Shown piece by piece: positions 18,075 to 25,619 of a DNA stretch of 64,000 bases. Source of the DNA: Mesorhizobium sp. RMAD-H1 (GTDB lineage Bacteria > Pseudomonadota > Alphaproteobacteria > Rhizobiales > Rhizobiaceae); the NCBI RefSeq assembly GCF_014191375.1, contig NZ_JACHWN010000005.1, forward strand, positions 186,001-250,000, written 5' to 3'. The notes under the pieces were generated by a model. The model saw nothing but the letters and a program-made list of their open reading frames with translations. It did not search any database and had not been told where the DNA came from. Each line of letters begins with the position of its first letter. Position 1 is the stretch's first letter. A program made the position numbers and the translations under genes.

Positions 18075-19064
18075 ATGATGAACAAGGTTGAACGGGATAT
18101 CGCCAATCTGCCGGACAAGACGGTCTCGGTGCGCGAGGTGTTCGGGATCGATTCCGACATGACCGTGCCGGCCTATGCGGCGGGCGATGCCTATGTGCCG
18201 GAGATCGATCCGGATTATCTTTTCGACCGGCAGACGACGCTCGCCATCCTCGCGGGCTTCGCCTACAACCGCCGGGTGATGGTGTCGGGCTATCACGGCA
18301 CCGGCAAATCCACCCATATCGAGCAGGTCGCCGCCCGCCTCAACTGGCCTTGCGTGCGCGTCAACCTCGACAGCCATGTCAGCCGTATCGACCTTGTCGG
18401 CAAGGACGCGATCGTCGTGAAGGACGGCATGCAGGTCACCGAGTTCAAGGACGGCATCCTGCCCTGGGCCTACCAGCACAATGTCGCGCTCGTCTTCGAC
18501 GAATATGACGCCGGCCGGCCCGACGTGATGTTCGTCATCCAGCGCGTGCTGGAATCGTCCGGCCGCCTGACGCTGCTCGACCAGAGCCGTGTCATCCGCC
18601 CGCATCCGGCCTTCCGCCTCTTCGCCACGGCCAACACCATCGGCCTCGGCGATACGACGGGGCTCTATCACGGCACGCAGCAGATCAACCAGGCGCAGAT
18701 GGACCGCTGGTCGATCGTCACCACCCTCAACTACCTGCCGCATGACAACGAGGTCGCCATCGTTCTGGCCAAGGCCAAGCACTACCAGAACGCGGAAGGC
18801 CGCGAGATCGTCTCGAAGATGGTGCGTATCGCCGACATGACGCGCTCCGCCTTCATCAATGGCGATCTTTCTACCGTCATGAGCCCGCGCACGGTCATCA
18901 CCTGGGCGGAAAATGCCGAGATCTTCAAGGATGTCGGCTTTGCCTTCCGCCTGACCTTCCTCAACAAGTGCGACGAACTCGAGCGTCCGACGGTTGCGGA
19001 GTTCTACCAGCGGGCATTCGGCAAGGAACTGCCGGAATCGGCAATCAACACGGTCCTCGCATAA
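18075..19064 (+). CDS. cobS: Aerobic cobaltochelatase subunit CobS
   Basis: A 329-residue AAA+ ATPase subunit of the CobNST complex, which inserts Co2+ into hydrogenobyrinic acid a,c-diamide in aerobic cobalamin synthesis. Walker [10 protein letters not shown] is at residues 72-80, Walker B is [10 protein letters not shown], and sensor/arginine-finger regions follow. It is analogous to BchI of Mg-chelatase. The start is the first of two tandem ATGs after GGAGGC. cobT follows 9 bases downstream; cobN is not in the window. Confidence 0.96.
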   Translation: MMNKVERDIANLPDKTVSVREVFGIDSDMTVPAYAAGDAYVPEIDPDYLFDRQTTLAILAGFAYNRRVMVSGYHGTGKSTHIEQVAARLNWPCVRVNLDSHVSRIDLVGKDAIVVKDGMQVTEFKDGILPWAYQHNVALVFDEYDAGRPDVMFVIQRVLESSGRLTLLDQSRVIRPHPAFRLFATANTIGLGDTTGLYHGTQQINQAQMDRWSIVTTLNYLPHDNEVAIVLAKAKHYQNAEGREIVSKMVRIADMTRSAFINGDLSTVMSPRTVITWAENAEIFKDVGFAFRLTFLNKCDELERPTVAEFYQRAFGKELPESAINTVLA

Positions 19065-19073
19065 GGCATTGGC

Positions 19074-20957
19074 ATGGCGGGTCCCGGCGACAATACGCGT
19101 GAACGGCCGAAAGGGCCGGTGGATGCGGAACCGTTCAAGCGGGCCGTAACGGCCTGCATGCGGGCGATCGCCGGCTCGAACGAGCTCGAAGTGGCCTTCA
19201 GCAACGACCGGCCGGCACTGGCGGGGAACCGCGCCCGCCTGCCCGACCTGCCGAAGCGGCCGACCGCGCATGATCTGGCGGTGACGCGCGGCATCGGGGA
19301 TTCCATGGCACTGCGCCGCGCCTGCCACAATGCCCGCATCCATGCGACGCTGGCGCCGGAAGGCAAGCAGGCGCGCGCGATCTTCGATGCCGTCGAGCAG
19401 GCCCGTATCGAGGCCATCGGCGCGCGGGCGATGGATGGCGTCGGCGACAATCTCGCCTCGATGCTTTCGGACAGATACAGCCGCGCCAATTTTCCCGCGA
19501 TCACCGAGAAGGCCGATGCTCCGCTCGAGGAAGCCGTGGCTTTGATGGTGCGCGAAAAGCTCACCGGCCGCAGCGCGCCGGCGGAGGCCGGCAATGTCGT
19601 GGAACTGTGGCGTGACTGGATCGAGGAAAAGGCCGGCACCGATATCGCGCATCTGAGCGACAAGCTGGAAGACCAGCAGGCCTTCGCCCGGGTCGTGCGG
19701 GAAATGCTTGCCTCCATGGATATGGCGGAGGAGCTTTCCCAGCAGGAAGAATCCGCCGACCAGGACGAGCAAAGCGAGGAGACGCCCAAGCCCGAGGACA
19801 ATGAGGACGGCGGCTCGGAGGAGCAGGAAGGCTCCGACGCGGCGGAGAGTGATGATGCCGACAGCTCGAGCGAGGACGGCGAGCAGGGCGAGATGGAAGC
19901 GGCCGATTCCTTTGCCGACGATATGGATGGCGACGAGGACGTCGACGCCGAGACGCCGGGAGAGGCCCGCCGCCCGAACCAGCCCTTCGCCAATTTCGCC
20001 AGCGAGATCGACTACAAGGTCTTCACGCAGGAATTCGACGAGACCGTCGATGCCACCGAGCTTTGCGACGAAGCGGAGCTCGACCGCCTGCGCGCCTTCC
20101 TCGACAAGCAGCTGGCCAATCTGCAGGGCGTCGTCGGCAGGCTGGCCAACCGGCTGCAGCGCCGGCTGATGGCGCAGCAGAACCGTTCCTGGGATTTCGA
20201 CCTCGAAGAGGGCTATCTCGATCCGTCACGGCTGGTGCGCGTCGTCATCGATCCGACGCAGCCGCTTTCCTACAAGCAGGAGCGCGACACGGATTTCCGC
20301 GATACGGTGGTGACGCTTCTGCTCGACAATTCGGGCTCGATGCGCGGCCGGCCGATCACGGTTGCCGCCACCTGCGCCGATATCCTTGCCCGGACACTGG
20401 AGCGCTGCGGCGTCAAGGTCGAGATCCTCGGCTTCACCACGCGGGCGTGGAAGGGCGGGCAGGCGCGCGAGGCATGGCTCGACCGCGGCAAGGTGGCCAA
20501 TCCCGGCCGCCTCAATGATCTGCGCCACATCATCTACAAGAGCGCCGACGCGCCCTGGCGGCGGGCACGCCGCAATCTTGGCCTGATGATGCGCGAGGGG
20601 TTGCTCAAGGAAAATATCGACGGCGAGGCGCTGATATGGGCGCATCAGCGCCTCATCGGCCGTCCTGAACAGCGCAAGATCCTGATGATGATCTCCGACG
20701 GCGCGCCGGTCGACGATTCCACGCTATCGGTTAATCCCGGCAATTATCTCGAACGGCACCTGCGCGCGGTGATCGAGGAGATCGAGACGCGCTCGCCGGT
20801 CGAGCTGATCGCCATCGGCATCGGCCATGACGTGACGCGCTACTATCGCCGCGCGGTCACCATCGTCGATGCTGAAGAGCTCGCCGGCGCGATGACCGAG
20901 CAGCTTGCCGCGCTCTTCGATGAGCATGGCAACGGTGCCCGCGCGGGACGCCGTTGA
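19074..20957 (+). CDS. cobT: Aerobic cobaltochelatase subunit CobT
   Basis: A 627-residue partner of CobS. The N-terminal helical region is followed by a very acidic stretch (about residues 220-300, rich in Glu, Asp and Ser) and a C-terminal von Willebrand A domain with the MIDAS motif [10 protein letters not shown] near residue 418. CobT pairs with the CobS hexamer as BchD does with BchI. The ATG at 19074 follows cobS closely. The stop codon lies within the TTG start region of the next gene (TTGA overlap). Confidence 0.96.
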   Translation: MAGPGDNTRERPKGPVDAEPFKRAVTACMRAIAGSNELEVAFSNDRPALAGNRARLPDLPKRPTAHDLAVTRGIGDSMALRRACHNARIHATLAPEGKQARAIFDAVEQARIEAIGARAMDGVGDNLASMLSDRYSRANFPAITEKADAPLEEAVALMVREKLTGRSAPAEAGNVVELWRDWIEEKAGTDIAHLSDKLEDQQAFARVVREMLASMDMAEELSQQEESADQDEQSEETPKPEDNEDGGSEEQEGSDAAESDDADSSSEDGEQGEMEAADSFADDMDGDEDVDAETPGEARRPNQPFANFASEIDYKVFTQEFDETVDATELCDEAELDRLRAFLDKQLANLQGVVGRLANRLQRRLMAQQNRSWDFDLEEGYLDPSRLVRVVIDPTQPLSYKQERDTDFRDTVVTLLLDNSGSMRGRPITVAATCADILARTLERCGVKVEILGFTTRAWKGGQAREAWLDRGKVANPGRLNDLRHIIYKSADAPWRRARRNLGLMMREGLLKENIDGEALIWAHQRLIGRPEQRKILMMISDGAPVDDSTLSVNPGNYLERHLRAVIEEIETRSPVELIAIGIGHDVTRYYRRAVTIVDAEELAGAMTEQLAALFDEHGNGARAGRR

Positions 20958-21964
20958 AGGGGCTGCCGCGCCTCGTTCTGTTTTTCTGCGTAACAATATT
21001 GACTGTTTGCCGACCGGCAATCGGTCTGGCGGAGGACCATGTCGCGCATTTCGACGTGACCGCCCGCCCGATCACCCAGTTCCGCATCGGCTCGTCCGAA
21101 CAGCGCTTCGGCGCTTTGGAATTCGTAGGCGGGCGGGAGTTGACGGCGGCGGACCGCGAATTCGGCGGGATGTCGGCGATCCGCTTCCTCGATGCCGGCC
21201 GGAACTTCCTCGGCGTCACCGATACCGGCTTCTGGTATGCCGGCCATATCGAGCGGGATGCCGATGGCCGTCCCTCGGGCATGGGCGGCTTCCGGATGGC
21301 GCCGCTCCTTGGCCCAACCGGCGAGCCTTTCGCGCGCAAATGGGATGCGGATGCGGAAAGCCTCGCGATTTCGGGCGACAGGGTGACGGTCGGCTTCGAA
21401 CGCGAGCACCGGCTGCTGGAATACAAGCTCGACACGCGGGATTTCGCATCGCTGCCGAAAGCCCTGCCGCTGCCGCTCCCGCGGGAGGAATTGCGCAAGA
21501 ATGCCAGCCTGGAGGCGGTTGCGGTCTCGCCAGCATCAGGGCCGCTCGGCGGCGTCCGCGTGGTGTTGACGGAGAAAAGCCTGAACCGCAATGGCGATCT
21601 CTTCGCGGCCGTGCTGGCGGGGCCGCGTCGCGGCATCTTCCATGTCCGCCGGACGGATGGCTTCGATATCAGCGATGCCGCTTTCCTACCCGATGGCGAT
21701 CTGTTGGTCCTCGAGCGCCGCTATGCGCTGGTTTCAGGCGTGGCGCTGCGCATCCGCCGCATAGCGGGCGAGGCGATCCGGCCGGGCGCGACCGTCGATG
21801 GCGAAGTCCTGCTCCAGGCCGATATGGGCTACCAGATCGACAATATGGAAGGGATCGATGTGTGGACCGACGGTAACGGCCGTTCGGTCCTCTCCCTCAT
21901 CTCGGACGACAATTATTCGCTCTGGCAGCGCAATCTCTATCTGGAATTCCGGCTGGCTGAGTAG
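20954..21964 (+). CDS. Esterase-like activity of phytase family protein (exported)
   Basis: A 336-residue protein with a signal peptide ([13 protein letters not shown], ending before EDHVAHFDV) and a beta-propeller-like body typical of the phytase-esterase family (PF13449): [18 protein letters not shown]-like and [10 protein letters not shown] segments are visible. It would act in the periplasm; the substrate is unknown. The only plausible start is a TTG at 20954, overlapping the cobT stop by 4 bases. The 3' end overlaps the convergent transporter gene by 28 bases. Confidence 0.8.
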   Translation: MKGLPRLVLFFCVTILTVCRPAIGLAEDHVAHFDVTARPITQFRIGSSEQRFGALEFVGGRELTAADREFGGMSAIRFLDAGRNFLGVTDTGFWYAGHIERDADGRPSGMGGFRMAPLLGPTGEPFARKWDADAESLAISGDRVTVGFEREHRLLEYKLDTRDFASLPKALPLPLPREELRKNASLEAVAVSPASGPLGGVRVVLTEKSLNRNGDLFAAVLAGPRRGIFHVRRTDGFDISDAAFLPDGDLLVLERRYALVSGVALRIRRIAGEAIRPGATVDGEVLLQADMGYQIDNMEGIDVWTDGNGRSVLSLISDDNYSLWQRNLYLEFRLAE

Positions 21965-22572
21965 ACCGCCGGATGGAAGATCGCGAGGATCGCGCCATAG
22001 GGCACCAGCATCACCGTGCCCATCAGCACCTTCACCATGAAATCGCCGAAAGCAAGTGACGTCCAGAGCGGCACTTCGAAGCCGAACCAGCTCGTCGGGA
22101 AGGCAAGCGAGGAATCCTGCATCCCGGTGAGGGCGTCGATCCAGGCGAATTGCGCCGCAAAGGCAACCGAGAAGAAGATGAGGGTATCCAGGACAGAGCC
22201 GAACATGGCGGAGGCGAAGGGCGCTTTCCACCAGGTGAGCTGCCGGAGCCGGTTGAATACCGTGATATCCATGAGCTGGGCGATGAGGAAGGCCGTGCCC
22301 GAGGCGATCGCGATGCGCGGCGTCGCCAGCCATATGGACAGCACAACGCCGATGGCGAAGCCGAAATAGACGACCTTGCGCGCTGCGGCGGGGCCGAAGC
22401 GGCGGTTGGTCAGGTCGTTGACGAGAAAGGCGACGGGGTAGCTGATCGATCCCCAGGTCAGTAGGTCCTTTATTCCGAACAGTTCGAGCGGATACTGCAC
22501 GAGGATGTTCGACGCGGTAACGGCCGCGCACATGGCGAGAATAGAGGGGATGAGGCTGCGCAATACAGACAT
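21937..22572 (-). CDS. yhhQ: Queuosine precursor transporter (YhhQ/VUT family)
   Basis: A 211-residue membrane protein of COG1738 with about six helices and family motifs YPVAFLVNDLTNRRFG and GTAFLIAQLMDITVFNRLR. Family members import 7-deazaguanine precursors (preQ0/preQ1) for queuosine tRNA modification. The start at 22572 sits directly at the end of an A-rich preQ1-like leader, whose AGGA provides the ribosome-binding site; the longer frame to 22677 would run through that leader and a terminator and is rejected. The gene overlaps the convergent esterase gene by 28 bases. Confidence 0.92.
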   Translation of the reverse strand: MSVLRSLIPSILAMCAAVTASNILVQYPLELFGIKDLLTWGSISYPVAFLVNDLTNRRFGPAAARKVVYFGFAIGVVLSIWLATPRIAIASGTAFLIAQLMDITVFNRLRQLTWWKAPFASAMFGSVLDTLIFFSVAFAAQFAWIDALTGMQDSSLAFPTSWFGFEVPLWTSLAFGDFMVKVLMGTVMLVPYGAILAIFHPAVYSASRNSR

Positions 22573-22599
22573 TTTTTTATCCTGGGTGATGGAACCAGC
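22570..22599 (-). promoter_or_regulatory. Candidate preQ1-I riboswitch over the yhhQ start codon
   Basis: On the minus strand the leader reads GCTGGTTC, CATCACCCAG, then GATAAAAAAATG. CTGG/CCAG form the P1 stem, GGTTC and CACCC match conserved preQ1-I loop elements, and an A-rich tail follows. The loop CAT can pair with ATG, so the H-type pseudoknot would include the start codon, and the AGGA Shine-Dalgarno partly overlaps P1. The gene is a queuosine-precursor transporter, the expected target. The loop is about three bases shorter than in the Bacillus example and P1 is one pair shorter, which lowers certainty. Confidence 0.5.
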
Positions 22600-22602
22600 A
22601 TC

Positions 22603-22649
22603 AGAGCATGATCCCGGTAAAGTCCGTGGACTTTTCGGATGGATCATGC
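22603..22649. repeat. Dispersed palindromic repeat, copy A
   Basis: Perfect 9-bp inverted ends GCATGATCC/GGATCATGC enclose a nested palindrome AAAGTCC-GT-GGACTTT. On the minus strand the element ends GGGATCATGCTCT, closely like the copies at 35552 and 60619. It resembles intergenic GCATGATC-type repeats common in Rhizobiales genomes. It sits between the rpmB terminator and the yhhQ leader. Confidence 0.75.
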
Positions 22650-22657
22650 GGCTGAAA

Positions 22658-22687
22658 CAAAAAGTAAGGGCCGACAAAAGTCGGCCC
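22658..22687 (-). terminator. Intrinsic terminator of rpmB
   Basis: On the minus strand GGGCCGAC, loop TTTT, GTCGGCCC form a perfect 8-bp stem followed by TTACTTTTTG. It lies 26 bases after the rpmB stop. It separates rpmB from yhhQ, so yhhQ depends on read-through or on a promoter inside the short repeat-bearing interval. Confidence 0.9.
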
Positions 22688-22713
22688 GGCTCAATTCGTC
22701 GTCATATGAGCGA

Positions 22714-23010
22714 TCAGGCCGCCGCGGCTTCCGCCAGCTTCTTGGCGATCTGGCGCTTCAGCAGGCGGGCGCGCTGCGACAATTCCTTGTCGTCGGCCTT
22801 GGTCAGGAACGCGTCCAGGCCGCCGCGATGCTCCACCGAACGCAGGGCGTGGGCGGAAACGCGCAGGCGGTAGCTCTGGCCGAGAGCCTCGGACATCAGC
22901 GTGACGTCGCAGAGGTTCGGCAGGAAGCGACGACGCGTCTTGTTGTTCGCGTGGCTGACATTGTTGCCGTACTGGACCGATTTTCCGGTCAATTCGCAAG
23001 CGCGGGACAT
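22714..23010 (-). CDS. rpmB: 50S ribosomal protein L28
   Basis: A 98-residue L28 with the family N-terminus [21 protein letters not shown] and the basic segment [11 protein letters not shown]. Alphaproteobacterial length, with an alanine-rich C-terminal tail. The start at 23010 is preceded by AAGGTGAGACC; the five-codon extension is rejected. A strong promoter lies 135 bases upstream and an intrinsic terminator just downstream, so it is transcribed as a single gene. Confidence 0.97.
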   Translation of the reverse strand: MSRACELTGKSVQYGNNVSHANNKTRRRFLPNLCDVTLMSEALGQSYRLRVSAHALRSVEHRGGLDAFLTKADDKELSQRARLLKRQIAKKLAEAAAA

Positions 23011-23338
23011 TGGTCTCACCTTCAAATTCTGTTATCAGGCCCCGGCCCTGTGTCCGATAAACTCTCTCGCATGAACGCATAACAACGATGCGGGGCTGCG
23101 GGCGCGCATTCTTCGGACAGGCGGCCTTATGGGAAAGTCGCGTTTCTATAGTGACAGGAGCCGTCCGCGTCAAGCCGCTTTCGGGAACACGGCCATTTTT
23201 GGGCCGATCCGGCCCTGTCTTGCCGCTTCTCCGGCCTTTTATACATCATAACTTCGCCTATTTTCTTCTATTGGACAACAACTCAAGAGCAATGATGCGG
23301 TCCGGCGTGCAACCCGGGTCCGCGGTGCGAGGAAAAAG
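23011..23338. other. Gap between divergent rpmB and DUF3108 genes
   Basis: No gene is supported in these 328 bases. They hold the rpmB promoter (23145-23173), a leader of about 130 bases for rpmB, and the upstream region of the DUF3108 gene, where GAGGAAAAAG before 23339 is the ribosome-binding site. Confidence 0.6.
23145..23173 (-). promoter_or_regulatory. Sigma-70-type promoter of rpmB
   Basis: On the minus strand TTGACG (23173-23168), a 17-base spacer and TATAGA (23150-23145) match the alphaproteobacterial housekeeping consensus, in which TTGAC is the dominant element. Transcription would start near 23138, giving a leader of about 130 bases ahead of rpmB. Confidence 0.8.
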
Positions 23339-24145
23339 ATGGCGTCGTCTATGGGCATCCTGCGCCGAGCTGGCGCAACGGCAATAATCAGCGGCTTGGC
23401 TCTTGCCTTCGCCGGACATGCCGCCTTTGCGGCCGAGACCTACCGGACCTGGTATGAGGTCTCGATATTCGGGCTCAATATCGCGAAATCCGGGTTCGAA
23501 ACGAAGGTGAACGGCAGCAATTACGATCTTTCGGGCAAGCTGTCGAGTTCCGGCGTGGCGCGGATCTTCGACAAGACCGACGGGACGATCCGCGTCACCG
23601 GCTCGGCATCGGGCGCGAGCGTGATGCCGGCCTCCTACGAGGTAAAATACAAGAACGGCAAGAAGAACAAGCGCACCATCATCGATTTCTCCGGCGACGG
23701 CTCCGTCTCGATGGTGGAGAACACGCCGCCGGTCAAGAAGCGCAATCCATGGGTGGAAACCGGGCCGAACGATCTCAAATCCGTCGCCGATCCTCTGAGC
23801 GGGCTGATGATCAGGGCCTCCGGCCCGCAGTCGGTCTGCGGGCGCACGCTGCATATATTCGACGGCCAGACCCGTGCCGACCTGCAATTGTCCTATCAGG
23901 GAACGAAGCCGTTCTCGACCAAGGGCTTCAAAGGCGATGCGGTGACCTGCTCGGTCAAGTTCGTGCCGATTTCGGGCTACCAGAAGGGCAAGGAGGCGAT
24001 CGAGTATCTGAAGAACAAGAGCAAGATCAGTATCTCGTTTGCTTCTCTCGGCGATTCCGGTATCTATGCGCCGGTCGCGGCCAGCATCGGCACGCAGATC
24101 GGCACCGTGTCGGTTTTCGCGACACGGTTCGAAAAGGTCAATTAA
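23339..24145 (+). CDS. DUF3108 domain protein, exported
   Basis: A 268-residue protein with a signal peptide (hydrophobic ATAIISGLALAFAGHAAFAAE, cleavage near AFA-AE) and a DUF3108 body of beta-strand character starting YRTWYEVSIFGLNIAKSGFE. The family is periplasmic or envelope-associated and of unknown function. A single Cys pair (SVCGRT, VTCSVK) could form a disulfide. It is divergent from rpmB, a common rhizobial arrangement. A short GC-rich palindrome (24153-24167) lies between it and the next gene. Confidence 0.85.
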   Translation: MASSMGILRRAGATAIISGLALAFAGHAAFAAETYRTWYEVSIFGLNIAKSGFETKVNGSNYDLSGKLSSSGVARIFDKTDGTIRVTGSASGASVMPASYEVKYKNGKKNKRTIIDFSGDGSVSMVENTPPVKKRNPWVETGPNDLKSVADPLSGLMIRASGPQSVCGRTLHIFDGQTRADLQLSYQGTKPFSTKGFKGDAVTCSVKFVPISGYQKGKEAIEYLKNKSKISISFASLGDSGIYAPVAASIGTQIGTVSVFATRFEKVN

Positions 24146-24181
24146 GAGGGAAGGCGGGCCTCCCGCCGGGGAGGCGCTGAC

Positions 24182-25072
24182 ATGGTGAGACTGGCGACGC
24201 TGATCGGCTTTTCGGCCGTCGTCATGTGGGCGCTGCTGGCGCTGTTCACCGCCGCTTCCGGCAAGGTGCCGCCATTCCAGCTCACCGCCATGACCTTCAC
24301 CATCGGGGCTAGCCTCGGGCTGATCTCCTGGCTGTGGCGGCCTGGTGCGGCGCGCCATCTGAAGCAGCCGCCGGTGGTCTGGCTCCTGGGCACGCTCGGC
24401 CTGTTCGGCTATCATTTCCTCTATTTCACGGCGCTGCGCCATGCCCCGGCCGTGGAAGCAAGCCTGATCGCCTATCTCTGGCCGCTCCTGATCGTCGTCG
24501 GCTCGGCGCTGATGCCGGGCGAAAGGCTCGCCTGGTACCATGTGGCGGGAACGCTTCTCGGCCTTGCCGGAACGGCGCTGATCGTCACCAAGGGCGGCGG
24601 TGTCGGCTTCGAGGCGAAATATCTCTTCGGCTATGCCATGGCCGGGCTTTGCGCGCTCACCTGGTCGACCTATTCCCTCCTGTCGCGCCGCTTTTCCGCC
24701 GTGCCGACAGATGCGGTAACGGGTTTCTGCGCCGTTACCGCCATTCTGTCTCTCCTCTGCCACCTGGCGCTGGAGCAGACCGTCTGGCCTGAAACGGCGA
24801 CACAATGGCTTTCCGTGCTGGGGCTGGGCCTTCTTCCCGTCGGGGCTGCCTTCTATGCCTGGGATTTCGGCGTCAAGCGCGGCAATATCCAGGTGCTAGG
24901 GGCTGCAAGTTACGCCGCGCCGCTCCTCTCGACACTGGTCCTGATCCTTGCCGGGTCGGCGGAACCGTCCTTGCGCATCCTCGCCGCCTGTCTGCTCATC
25001 ACGTCAGGCGCGGTGCTGGCCGCCAAGGACATGATCCTGTCGCGCCGCAAGGCGCAGCTCTCCGCCCAATAG
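24182..25072 (+). CDS. DMT/EamA-superfamily exporter (YddG-like)
   Basis: A 296-residue protein with ten hydrophobic helices in two EamA repeats. FLYFTALRHAPAVEASLIAY and LWPLLIVVGSALMPGERL mark the first repeat and GAAFYAWDFGVKRGN the second. The latter resembles YddG-type aromatic amino-acid exporters, so amino-acid or drug efflux is likely, but the substrate is not proven. GGGGAGG lies 7 bases before the ATG. A long hairpin directly follows the stop codon and probably ends the transcript. Confidence 0.82.
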   Translation: MVRLATLIGFSAVVMWALLALFTAASGKVPPFQLTAMTFTIGASLGLISWLWRPGAARHLKQPPVVWLLGTLGLFGYHFLYFTALRHAPAVEASLIAYLWPLLIVVGSALMPGERLAWYHVAGTLLGLAGTALIVTKGGGVGFEAKYLFGYAMAGLCALTWSTYSLLSRRFSAVPTDAVTGFCAVTAILSLLCHLALEQTVWPETATQWLSVLGLGLLPVGAAFYAWDFGVKRGNIQVLGAASYAAPLLSTLVLILAGSAEPSLRILAACLLITSGAVLAAKDMILSRRKAQLSAQ

Positions 25073-25110
25073 AGCGGTTTCCGCTTTTGCAGAAGCGGAG
25101 GAACCGCTCC
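25073..25110 (+). terminator. Long hairpin after the DMT exporter gene
   Basis: GAGCGGTT plus TCCGCTT pair with AAGCGGA plus AACCGCTC around loop TTGCAG, a 15-bp stem with a GG bulge. It begins next to the stop codon of the exporter gene and precedes the convergent merR gene. A second small palindrome GATCATT-T-AATGATC follows at about 25113-25127. The TAGAGCGGTT end also occurs near 4232, hinting at a repeat family. Confidence 0.65.
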
Positions 25111-25117
25111 AGATCAT

Positions 25118-25543
25118 TTAATGATCAGGGTGGATGCATTTCTCGTGATTTCCGAGGATCTCGATCACACGGCATTGATCGATCCGGCCATGGGCCGTGC
25201 AATCCAGCATGCGCTGCAATTCCGCTTTCAGGGATAACAGCCTGGCGATGCGATTTTCGACATCGATCAGCCGTGCGCGGGCGATCGCGTCGGCAATGGT
25301 GCAGGATTGATCAGGGTTGTCCTGCAGATCGAGAAGCGTGCGGATGGCGCCGATCTCGAAGCCGAGATCGCGCGCGTGGCGGATAAATAACAGCCGCTGG
25401 ATGTCATTTTCATCGTAGAGCCTGCGATTGCCTTCTGTGCGCGGCGGCGACGGCAGCAGGCCGATCTGCTCGTAATAGCGGATGGTGGGTATCTTGACGC
25501 CGCTCGCCTTCGATGCCTCGCCGATCGGAATATCCGGATTCAT
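25118..25543 (-). CDS. MerR-family metal-responsive regulator (ZntR/CadR-like)
   Basis: A 141-residue regulator. The winged HTH begins IGEASKASGVKIPTIRYYEQ and a long dimerisation helix follows. Metal-ligand positions fit ZntR-type proteins: Cys81, Cys115, His118 and Cys124, with a further Cys136 and a His-containing tail. It should sense Zn2+, Cd2+ or Pb2+ and untwist the promoter of the divergent P-type ATPase gene. The operator lies in the 76-base gap between them. The His-poor tail and Cys pattern favour zinc or lead over mercury. Confidence 0.9.
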   Translation of the reverse strand: MNPDIPIGEASKASGVKIPTIRYYEQIGLLPSPPRTEGNRRLYDENDIQRLLFIRHARDLGFEIGAIRTLLDLQDNPDQSCTIADAIARARLIDVENRIARLLSLKAELQRMLDCTAHGRIDQCRVIEILGNHEKCIHPDH

Positions 25544-25549
25544 TTGCTC

Positions 25550-25580
25550 TTGCTCCTCTAGTGACTAGAGGATGTAGACC
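25550..25580 (+). promoter_or_regulatory. MerR-type operator-promoter of the P-type ATPase gene
   Basis: TTGCTC at 25550-25555 and TAGACC at 25575-25580 are separated by 19 bases, the long spacer that makes MerR-family promoters inactive until the regulator distorts DNA. Within it lies a perfect inverted repeat CCTCTAG-TGA-CTAGAGG (25555-25571). Transcription would start around 25587, so the TTG at 25581 cannot be the start codon and the ATG at 25620 is favoured. Confidence 0.88.
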
Positions 25581-25619
25581 TTGCCTGAGACAATTCAAGA
25601 GCAGTCCGGAAGAGCAGAT

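Noticed and set aside
18051-19772. A 573-codon minus-strand frame
   Set aside because: Antisense to cobS and the start of cobT, both of which are certain.
23258-24805. A 515-codon minus-strand frame
   Set aside because: Antisense to the DUF3108 and DMT genes; Arg/Gly/His-rich composition typical of shadow frames.
25581-25619. Earlier TTG start for zntA
   Set aside because: It directly abuts the -10 box of the MerR-type promoter and would lie upstream of the transcript.
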